The position numbers and the translations under genes were made by a program. A stretch of DNA of 6,292 nt from positions 1-6,292 of the forward strand of contig CAJJLI010000139.1 in NCBI GenBank assembly GCA_905192625.1. Reading direction: 5' to 3'. Positions 1-6,292 of this stretch are shown here, in pieces (the first letter of the stretch is position 1; each line of letters begins with the position of its first letter). This stretch comes from an uncultured Clostridium sp. Its GTDB lineage: Bacteria > Bacillota > Clostridia > Lachnospirales > Lachnospiraceae. The notes under the pieces were generated by a model that saw nothing but the letters and a program-made list of their open reading frames with translations, made no database searches and was not told the origin of the DNA.

Positions 1-398
1 GTTTCGTCAAAGTTTCCCGTATACCAAGGATCCTTTACATCACGACTTTCACCAACGAAAGACATTGCCTTGTAAACCTTAGCATCTACGTCATCCCCAA
101 TAATACGCTTTAAATTACGCGCATTATTTTCATCCATAATGATGAGATAATCAAAGTTGTGATAATCCTCCATCGTCACTTGACGTGCCTTACGACGTGT
201 ATAAGAAATACCCATTTCATCTAATTTCTCTTTAGTCCCATAATGGGTGTCGTTTCCTATCTCCTCACGAGATGTGGCTGCAGACTCAATATAAATAGAA
301 TCACTTAGTCCAGCCTGCTCAACGATATGCTTCATATAAAACTCTGCCATCGTAGAACGACAAATATTGCCATGACAAATGAATAAAAGGTTAAGCAT
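1..398 (-). CDS. Low-molecular-weight protein tyrosine phosphatase (3' end cut by window)
   Basis: This cytoplasmic enzyme removes phosphate from tyrosine residues through a cysteinyl-phosphate intermediate. The N-terminal P-loop reads CHGNICRS, with nucleophile Cys8 and phosphate-binding Arg14. The late acidic loop DPWY (residues 123-126) supplies the general acid Asp123. Both are diagnostic of the LMW-PTP family. The visible 132 codons have no internal stop. The family usually runs to about 140-160 residues, so only the last 10-25 are missing past position 1. The ATG at 398 is chosen because the P-loop must lie within about 15 residues of the N-terminus and because AGGAG sits 9 bases upstream. 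It follows the methyltransferase on the same strand after 63 bases. Bacterial members act in tyrosine-kinase signalling, exopolysaccharide control or arsenate reduction. The DPWY loop and single P-loop cysteine pair fit a phosphatase better than an arsenate reductase. A role in the neighbouring helicase-methylase module is not indicated. Confidence 0.95.
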   Translation of the reverse strand, partial: MLNLLFICHGNICRSTMAEFYMKHIVEQAGLSDSIYIESAATSREEIGNDTHYGTKEKLDEMGISYTRRKARQVTMEDYHNFDYLIIMDENNARNLKRIIGDDVDAKVYKAMSFVGESRDVKDPWYTGNFDE

Positions 399-407
399 TA
401 TTTTATG

Positions 408-412
408 CTCCT
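408..412 (-). promoter_or_regulatory. Ribosome binding site of the phosphatase gene
   Basis: On the minus strand AGGAG is followed by a 9-base AT-rich spacer (CATAAAATA) and then the ATG at 398. Spacing and match are normal. The site supports this start and shows the phosphatase can be translated independently of the methyltransferase upstream. Confidence 0.8.
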
Positions 413-433
413 ATGATTACTATAAAGATTTCC

Positions 434-460
434 ACTTTATCTCTTCATATAAGATAAAGT
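434..460. other. AT-rich 9-bp inverted repeat (possible weak terminator or operator)
   Basis: ACTTTATCT at 434-442 is the exact reverse complement of AGATAAAGT at 452-460, leaving a 9-base loop. It lies immediately after the methyltransferase stop codon (462-464) and before the phosphatase gene. The stem has only two G:C pairs. On the minus strand it is followed by GGAAATCTTTATAG rather than a clean T-run, so it is a poor intrinsic terminator. The symmetry could instead be a protein-binding operator or an mRNA 3'-end stabiliser. The arms are seen directly; the function is inference. Confidence 0.4.
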
Positions 461-461
461 A

Positions 462-1346
462 TTACTGAATACATGCTCTTAAATTAATATCAATTCCATT
501 TTGCTCTAGTAACTTATTCCTTGGAATTGAAATATTTGATTTAAAAATCATTAACTCACTGGTTTTACATTTTTTTGAAACACTGTAGTTAAGATCATAC
601 AACATTACTGGATAAGAAGCATATATTTCTCTTATTTCTGGTGCATCATCATATGTAACAATCCAATCACATTCAACACTGTTACGGATTACACGCTCAA
701 TACGTTTATGATCTTCAAATTCAAAGAAATTCATATAAAGTTGCTTACCTTTTTTAAAGTATGGAGGATCAAAATATATCATAGCCGTTTCAGAATAAAA
801 AGGAACATAATGTTCAATAAAAGTCGTTATATCTTGGTTGTATAGACGTATATCTTTTTTTCTAAAAGCAATACTCTCAATTCTTGATATTAAGCTTTCT
901 CTATTAAAACGAGCATCTATTTTCCACTTTCCGGTTTGCTGTAAACCACCAATAACTCCACCTTTTATTATCCCTGATCGATTAGTCCGGTTCATATAGA
1001 AAGTAGCGAAACCTAATTCAAAGCTATATTTTTTATTATAATTAAAACTAATAGCTCTTTGCTTTTCCCATTCATTTATTGTAAGTGGAACAGTACGTAT
1101 TTCGCTAATAAACCTTTCTGTTTCTGTTAAAATCGCTTTCCAAAAAGACCAGATACCTTTATCATAATCATTAATAACAATTCTACTTACTACATCTCTC
1201 AGTAATAATTCAACTGCTATACCTGCACCACCTGCAAATGGTTCGATATAAGTACCACCTGCATATCCTCTTTCCTTTATTATAAACTCCATAAACCGTG
1301 CTAACTTGGCTTTGCCACCAGGATAACGCAAGGGTGAGTAAAACAT
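462..1346 (-). CDS. D12-class DNA N6-adenine methyltransferase (Dam-like)
   Basis: This enzyme transfers a methyl group from S-adenosylmethionine to the N6 position of adenine in DNA. It has 294 residues, close to the 260-300 usual for the D12 (DpnM/Dam/EcoRV) class. Motifs run in the class order: YPGGK at residues 8-12 (motif X), FAGGAG at 37-42 (motif I, SAM binding), NDYDKGIW at 59-66 (motif II region) and the catalytic DPPY at 193-196. The stretch between motifs I and IV, including FYMNRTNRSG (about 117-126), should hold the target-recognition part. The recognition sequence cannot be read from it, so the symbol dam is not assigned. The ATG at 1346 is preferred over an in-frame GTG at 1355, because the GTG lies inside or against the AGGAGGTG Shine-Dalgarno sequence while the ATG stands 8 bases past it. 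The gene begins 23 bases after the helicase stop on the same strand, with no terminator between, so the two are probably co-transcribed. All core motifs are intact. It may protect self DNA in a defence system or be a solitary methylase; the context favours the former. Confidence 0.93.
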   Translation of the reverse strand: MFYSPLRYPGGKAKLARFMEFIIKERGYAGGTYIEPFAGGAGIAVELLLRDVVSRIVINDYDKGIWSFWKAILTETERFISEIRTVPLTINEWEKQRAISFNYNKKYSFELGFATFYMNRTNRSGIIKGGVIGGLQQTGKWKIDARFNRESLISRIESIAFRKKDIRLYNQDITTFIEHYVPFYSETAMIYFDPPYFKKGKQLYMNFFEFEDHKRIERVIRNSVECDWIVTYDDAPEIREIYASYPVMLYDLNYSVSKKCKTSELMIFKSNISIPRNKLLEQNGIDINLRACIQ

Positions 1347-1354
1347 ATATGACA

Positions 1355-1360
1355 CCTCCT
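1355..1360 (-). promoter_or_regulatory. Strong Shine-Dalgarno site that decides the methyltransferase start
   Basis: On the minus strand AGGAGG, extending to AGGAGGTG, lies 8 bases before ATG 1346 and starts 9 bases after the helicase stop codon (1370-1372). The GTG at 1355 would overlap the site itself and so cannot use it. The placement suits re-initiation by ribosomes that have just finished the helicase, suggesting coupled translation. Confidence 0.85.
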
Positions 1361-1369
1361 CTCTTTTTA

Positions 1370-4300
1370 TTAAGATTCATGAATTTTATCTAAGTATTCT
1401 AAAAATGTATTAGGTAGCCACTCGGATAAATTATATGGATTAAGATATAGCTTATACTTCTCATCTCTAATACGTTTTCTTAGAGAAGGAATTACTTCAA
1501 ATTGAATCCCTTGTCCTTCAACTGAACTTTGTGATTCAACAATCAACTTCTTAAGTGGAACTAAAAATACTGCCTGTTCTTCAGGAGAGTAGTCCTGAGG
1601 ATACTTTCCTTCTAATGCATAATCAAGTAGTTGCAATCCAAGCATTCTATCAAAAACAGAATGGTTTCTCTGATTATAAAAATTATCTAAACAGTTCCTA
1701 CAAGATTTTGAACAATTACAACTAGACAAAATATCTTTAGCTTTAAAAAGTACATCTTCCAAAATACCATCTTGTCCTATAAGTGATGAGTAACCGGCTC
1801 CACTAGCAAGATTATCATAGAAGAACATCTCTATATGAGCTTCTCCGTTGTCCTCATATCTTGTTCTCCAACCTCCACTAATTTCATTAAAATCAATATC
1901 TAATGATAAGGATATTGCTTTCTTAATAGCTTCATGTAATGTCGTAGCTGCTGATTTAAGGATACTCTTCTCTTCATTATCTCTTTTAGATACTAGTAAA
2001 TTAGTATCATAAAGTATATCTAACATAAACATATCTGTGAGGAATTCATAACCTAAATATATATTAGTTTCTACACAGCCTTCATGTCTACAAAGAGTTT
2101 TAGCATGATATGGTTGAGAAAATTTAAATTCATTTTTCTTTTTACCCATATTTACAGTAAGCACTTTTCTATTTTGTAAATTTGCAAATCTAATATGGCT
2201 CTGTCCAAACCCCTGTAATTCAGTTTCCTTAGGAACATAAGAATAATATGGAGCTTCAGCAAACGTTTTTTCTTCATCTTCATCCTCATACTTGACTGCG
2301 TCACCTCTAACAGGAGCAAACCCCCAAGGTTTAACCATCGTATGACGTTCAACTGAGGCATGACAATAAGGGCATTCAGAATATTCTTCTTTATCATCAT
2401 CAAACCAGTTACATTCGGTACAAACTATAATTTCTTTCTTATAATCTTTACTCATAAAATAATATTCTGCTTGATTAGAATCAAAACCTTTTGGTTTGGG
2501 ATTTTTATAAAGGCCACCACTCTTATAGATTTTTTTATCAATTGTAATAAATCTTCCAGGAGCATATTCACTAATTGCTACAGCTATATCTCGCTCAGGA
2601 GCATATCTAATATCTTTAGCCCCACCTTTTCGATTCTCAGAATCTTTCTCTACGTAGAAACTCACAACATTCTTTGGAAATGAATATGATGGAATAAAAC
2701 CTTCTGAATAAAAAACATCAAAAGCAGACGTCTCCTCCTCATCATTGTAGAATTCACATTGCTTCCCTTCTGAGAGAACCATATCTCTAATTTTTTCAAA
2801 CATTTCAATTGTTCCATCTGTTGGAAACTTTAATGTCATCACATGCCTAATAAATGCATCTCCAAATTTTTTACAAAACGTTACTATACCAACTTTAACA
2901 ATACTATCATATTGGCTTTTCATTGCTTCAGATGCCATAAATGAATTTAGTGCTTTCATATTATAGTGACGTTGTTTAATTTTAGGGTTGTCCCTATCGA
3001 TCCAGGGCTTTCTTGGCTGTCCAGAAATCATCTCATCAGGATGTTTGAAATAATGGCTATCATGAACACCTCCAAAAGCATATGTTACAATTGTTGAAAT
3101 TCCAGCATTTTTACGACCTGCACGCCCCGCCCTTTGTTGATAATTTTCACGCATTGGAGGAATGTTTCTAAGACCAACAGCAGTCAAAGAACCAATATCA
3201 ATCCCGACTTCCATAGTAGTTGTACAACTTAAGACATCAATAGAAGCTTCGCCATTTTCTCCAACATCAATATCTTGGAACCGAATTTCGTAATCTTCTG
3301 TTTTACTTAAAATATCACTTGTTGATTCTTTGTGAGATAATTGGGCAGTATGTTCCTCTGTATTTATCGTATGAATCCTCGCACCTTCATTCAACGAAGA
3401 CAACACAGGTTTACGCCAAAAATCAAATCTAGATAAATCACTATTAGTAATAATATGAAGATTTTTAGAATCAAAACAAGCTCCACAGTATACACCTAAC
3501 TTATATGGAGATATTTTTCCACATTTCTCACAACGATACCAATGAAAATCATTACCAGATAACTCAATTTTTACCTTATCAAGCTTAATATAATACCTTT
3601 GATTATTTCCATAATCAAAGAAATATGTCTTAATAATATTCAGAAAATTTTCAGCTTGTTTATCATTAAAATTTAAACTTTCTTTGAGCTTTGTAATAAA
3701 CCCCTTATCAATAGAATTAATGAAATCTGAACTGATTCCAAAACTCTGAATCTTGCTTCTCCCTGGAAGATTTCTTCTTATATCATCACTGATGTTATTA
3801 CCAAGCGCTGCTTTTTCATCCATTACATCCCAGAAAAATAAGACTAAAGTATCATGAAGGAGCGCCTCATCAATTGCAATATCAAAATCATCTTCTAACT
3901 CCTCGATACAGTCTTCAAGGGCAGAATGTATCGGACCTAAAAATCCAAGTCCTATATCCTTAAAAGATCTAGGACTTTCTGTAAAGAACGTCAATAATTG
4001 TTCGTAATAATCCTCTGGAAGAGGGTCAAAAACCTCTTTAGAAATATCTCTATTTCTATCAAGTCTTTTTTTAATTTTTTCTTTATGACTCTCAAATATT
4101 TCTCTACTTTTACCTGTAAAGAAATCAAGTTTCTGTGTGACACATACAGCTAGAAAATAGTTATAAAGTTCTTTTAAAGAATGCTCCTGACCATCAGACA
4201 TCATATCTTTACTTGCTAAAATGACTGCTTGGCGGAACCCATCTGCATCTGAAGACTTTGTAAGATCCAATGCAACTTTTGCTGCATTTTGTCTAGAATC

Positions 4301-6292
4301 TGAAAATAAGAGAACTTTTTTACCTTCATTAATAAGATTAGACCTTGCTGGTTGAAGCTCAAATTGTGCTTTTGTAAGATTATAAAATGGAATATTCCCC
4401 TTAGTGGATAAATCAGTTGGTTTCTTTAGAGGCATAATCTTCTTACATTTAGGACAAGATCCAAACACGTATTTATCCAATTTTTCATTATATTCAGGAT
4501 ATAAAACTCTAAGAAGGGCTTGATCCTGTTGATATTCAAGATAAAGTTTTCCTGTAACAGGATCCAAATAACCAACTTTATCTTTAGGCTTTACTTCATA
4601 GTCATTTGGGCAAATATATAGCAACATCTCCGTAAGCTCATTTGAACCGCCGCTTAAACCTGCTGTGGGGAATATATACCAGTAATTTGTACCAGTTGTT
4701 CTTTGAACAAACGTCTTAAAATATAATGCCCCACATTTAATATGATTAACAAGTTCATACATTCTACTTCCACAGTCACATTTTTCTTGTGGGATAGAAA
4801 TTACTTTTCCCAAAGGCAGCTTTTCTTCTTCAGAATATTTAACACTATTACAAGAGCAGTTAGGATTAGAACAAGCATATAGTCCTTGTACACCTCTTAC
4901 AAACATATGTAATCGTACTGGAAATAGTATTTGTCCATTCTTTTTTGCAAGTGAAACTATTACTAATAGTGCATCAAGTGCATCATTAGCATAAGGGCTA
5001 TCACCAAAAATCTCATTTTTTAGAACAGTATAGGATTTTGCTCCATCTCTACACAGTTCATAAAGTTTAATAAAAGCTTCATAATCGGGTAAATTATCAT
5101 ATAACCATTCCTGAGCATCCGAAACAGAAATCTCTTCTGGAAGTTTAATTCCAAAAACCTTTTGTGAAAAAGCTCGAACCCTATTGGAAATTTCATTAAT
5201 TGATACTTGACTTGTTCCTATTGATGATAATAACTTAGGATCTGTAATAATCTTATATTCCTTTTTTACTATATCCTTTGCACCAAAAAGAGATACACAT
5301 TCAGAGTATTGTTTTCCTGTAAGGCCATTAAAGAATCCTTCAATACATTTCTCATCATCTGTAGGCATACTAGCGGTTGTCAGAATAAATTGTACCTTTT
5401 TTAATGGTATCTCTAGTCTAGAAAATAATCGGTCTAAAAGTAAGGCAATTTCCCCTCCCGATGAACCTCTATACATATGAGCTTCATCAAGTACAATTAG
5501 AAGTCTATTTTCATCTGATTTTTCTAACCATCTTTTGGTATTATCCCATATATTAGACTCCATTTGCCGCATCAACATATACTCTAACATCGAATAATTT
5601 GTTATTAGAATATCTGGGGCATTATTTTGTATTTCAAAACGAGTAATATATTCAGCATCGTAAGGACTGGGTTGATGAATCCCTTTTTCAAGATTATCAA
5701 TAAATTTCTTAAGCCCCTCCTCTCCACCATCTCTTGCAGGATATTTATTTATACTTTTAAGACCATCGATTTTTTTACGTTGCTGTATTGATTCATCCTC
5801 AGTCATATTCTCACTAATTAAATATTGCTGTCTATATGTATCTGCCAACTTTAAATTACTCTGCTTTTTAGATTCCCCAGAATAAGGGGTTCTTCCTGTA
5901 TACATTCCAAAATGAGGTATACGAGAGGCTCCAGATGCGCCAGTAAAAATTTGTTTAAATTCTTCTCCTCCCATAATTTTTCTAAATCGAGCAAGCTGAT
6001 CTGATACCAATGCATTCATAGGATATATAATTAGAGTTCTTACAGCTTCCATCTCAAAATCATCAGCTCTATTCAAAGACTCTTCAATAGCTCTTGCAAT
6101 AATCGTCCACAAAAAACATTCTGTTTTACCTGAACCAGTACCAGTTGATACCAAGAGATCTTTTCCTTTTAATCCATTTATAAGAGCTTCAACTTGATGC
6201 GTAAATGGAGAAGGATAAATCCCCAAGTCAGCATCAACTAACTGTAAAAGCACTCTTTTTACATTATCTGGAATATCAGCATTACTTATTCC
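1370..6292 (-). CDS. Giant DEAD/DEAH-box helicase with zinc clusters and C-terminal MZB/DUF1998-type domain (N-terminus beyond window)
   Basis: This is an ATP-driven superfamily 2 helicase or translocase acting on nucleic acid. Residues are counted from the GTG at 6253. The frame stays open for 13 more codons to the window edge with no stop, so that GTG is probably internal and the true start lies outside. RecA domain 1 carries a Q-motif-like FTHQ (17-20), Walker A TGTGSGKT (37-44), motif Ia PMNAL (78-82), [10 protein letters not shown] (218-227), Walker B DEAH (256-259) and motif III-like TTASM (292-296). RecA domain 2 begins at [11 protein letters not shown] (648-658) and ends with motif [11 protein letters not shown] (1012-1021) and motif [11 protein letters not shown] (1039-1047). 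Zinc-binding clusters are likely at C461/C466/C468/C492/C494/C507, C600/C603, C908/C911/C923/C926 and C1278/C1281/C1294/C1297. The C-terminal block holds [12 protein letters not shown] (1479-1490) and C1512-x-C-x3-C-x2-C1521, typical of MZB/DUF1998 domains. At over 1640 residues it far exceeds YprA/MrfA repair helicases (about 750). It is closest in plan to DruE (Druantia) or DrmA (DISARM). No nuclease motif was seen. The family is confident; the subfamily is inferred. Confidence 0.92.
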   Translation of the reverse strand, partial: GISNADIPDNVKRVLLQLVDADLGIYPSPFTHQVEALINGLKGKDLLVSTGTGSGKTECFLWTIIARAIEESLNRADDFEMEAVRTLIIYPMNALVSDQLARFRKIMGGEEFKQIFTGASGASRIPHFGMYTGRTPYSGESKKQSNLKLADTYRQQYLISENMTEDESIQQRKKIDGLKSINKYPARDGGEEGLKKFIDNLEKGIHQPSPYDAEYITRFEIQNNAPDILITNYSMLEYMLMRQMESNIWDNTKRWLEKSDENRLLIVLDEAHMYRGSSGGEIALLLDRLFSRLEIPLKKVQFILTTASMPTDDEKCIEGFFNGLTGKQYSECVSLFGAKDIVKKEYKIITDPKLLSSIGTSQVSINEISNRVRAFSQKVFGIKLPEEISVSDAQEWLYDNLPDYEAFIKLYELCRDGAKSYTVLKNEIFGDSPYANDALDALLVIVSLAKKNGQILFPVRLHMFVRGVQGLYACSNPNCSCNSVKYSEEEKLPLGKVISIPQEKCDCGSRMYELVNHIKCGALYFKTFVQRTTGTNYWYIFPTAGLSGGSNELTEMLLYICPNDYEVKPKDKVGYLDPVTGKLYLEYQQDQALLRVLYPEYNEKLDKYVFGSCPKCKKIMPLKKPTDLSTKGNIPFYNLTKAQFELQPARSNLINEGKKVLLFSDSRQNAAKVALDLTKSSDADGFRQAVILASKDMMSDGQEHSLKELYNYFLAVCVTQKLDFFTGKSREIFESHKEKIKKRLDRNRDISKEVFDPLPEDYYEQLLTFFTESPRSFKDIGLGFLGPIHSALEDCIEELEDDFDIAIDEALLHDTLVLFFWDVMDEKAALGNNISDDIRRNLPGRSKIQSFGISSDFINSIDKGFITKLKESLNFNDKQAENFLNIIKTYFFDYGNNQRYYIKLDKVKIELSGNDFHWYRCEKCGKISPYKLGVYCGACFDSKNLHIITNSDLSRFDFWRKPVLSSLNEGARIHTINTEEHTAQLSHKESTSDILSKTEDYEIRFQDIDVGENGEASIDVLSCTTTMEVGIDIGSLTAVGLRNIPPMRENYQQRAGRAGRKNAGISTIVTYAFGGVHDSHYFKHPDEMISGQPRKPWIDRDNPKIKQRHYNMKALNSFMASEAMKSQYDSIVKVGIVTFCKKFGDAFIRHVMTLKFPTDGTIEMFEKIRDMVLSEGKQCEFYNDEEETSAFDVFYSEGFIPSYSFPKNVVSFYVEKDSENRKGGAKDIRYAPERDIAVAISEYAPGRFITIDKKIYKSGGLYKNPKPKGFDSNQAEYYFMSKDYKKEIIVCTECNWFDDDKEEYSECPYCHASVERHTMVKPWGFAPVRGDAVKYEDEDEEKTFAEAPYYSYVPKETELQGFGQSHIRFANLQNRKVLTVNMGKKKNEFKFSQPYHAKTLCRHEGCVETNIYLGYEFLTDMFMLDILYDTNLLVSKRDNEEKSILKSAATTLHEAIKKAISLSLDIDFNEISGGWRTRYEDNGEAHIEMFFYDNLASGAGYSSLIGQDGILEDVLFKAKDILSSCNCSKSCRNCLDNFYNQRNHSVFDRMLGLQLLDYALEGKYPQDYSPEEQAVFLVPLKKLIVESQSSVEGQGIQFEVIPSLRKRIRDEKYKLYLNPYNLSEWLPNTFLEYLDKIHES

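Noticed and set aside
1..398. Arsenate reductase (ArsC, thioredoxin-type) instead of phosphatase
   Set aside because: The DPWY acid loop and the CHGNICRS P-loop fit the tyrosine phosphatase branch, and the pair of resolving cysteines expected near residues 80-90 of ArsC is absent.
419..447. Possible sigma-70 promoter for the phosphatase (TATAGT at 424-419, weak -35 near 447)
   Set aside because: The -10 is fair, but the -35 matches only about half the consensus, and such hexamers arise easily in AT-rich DNA. Not strong enough to list.
434..460. Calling the hairpin a definite rho-independent terminator
   Set aside because: The stem has only two G:C pairs and no run of T follows on the minus strand; it was kept only as an inverted repeat of uncertain role.
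2152..2403. 83-codon minus-strand reading frame
   Set aside because: It lies wholly inside the helicase gene in another frame, has a low-complexity Met/Lys/Leu-rich translation and matches no family; it is a shadow.
2360..2683. 107-codon plus-strand reading frame
   Set aside because: It is antisense to the helicase's zinc-ribbon region, and its Phe/Ile-rich translation is what AT-rich antisense gives. No convincing ribosome site or family match.
6251..6253. GTG as the start codon of the helicase
   Set aside because: The frame continues open for 13 codons to the window edge, no good Shine-Dalgarno precedes the GTG, and family members normally carry sequence before the Q-motif-like region; it is more likely an internal valine.

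Overview
The window is a compact, AT-rich stretch (roughly one-third G+C by eye). All three recognisable genes are on the minus strand, so they read from high to low coordinates. Strong AGGAG/AGGAGG Shine-Dalgarno sites at normal spacing, together with the base composition, suggest a low-GC Firmicutes-type bacterium (Bacillota). This is inference, because nothing in the window fixes the species.

Layout in the direction of transcription: (1) 6292-1370 is one uninterrupted reading frame of 1640 codons plus a stop. It is open at the window edge, so its N-terminus is missing. It encodes a very large superfamily 2 DEAD/DEAH helicase with several Cys-rich zinc-binding clusters and a C-terminal MZB (DUF1998-type) domain. 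Its architecture recalls the giant helicases of phage-defence systems such as DruE of Druantia and DrmA of DISARM. (2) 1346-462 is a D12-class (Dam-like) DNA N6-adenine methyltransferase. It begins 23 bases after the helicase stop, behind a near-perfect Shine-Dalgarno site, so the two are very probably one operon. (3) A 63-base gap holds a 9-bp AT-rich hairpin. (4) 398-1 is a low-molecular-weight protein tyrosine phosphatase, cut off at the window edge about 10-25 residues before its expected end. It looks like an ordinary housekeeping or signalling gene flanking the module.

How the genes may work together (inference): the methyltransferase would mark host DNA, and the helicase would act on unmarked or incoming DNA, as in methylation-linked anti-phage systems. 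No nuclease is visible here; if one exists it should lie upstream, beyond position 6292. Pairing a D12 adenine methylase with an MZB giant helicase does not clearly match the canonical DISARM or Druantia gene sets I know. It is the most interesting point of the window. No RNA genes, transposons, CRISPR arrays or attachment sites were seen, and no gene-free stretch exceeds 63 bases.
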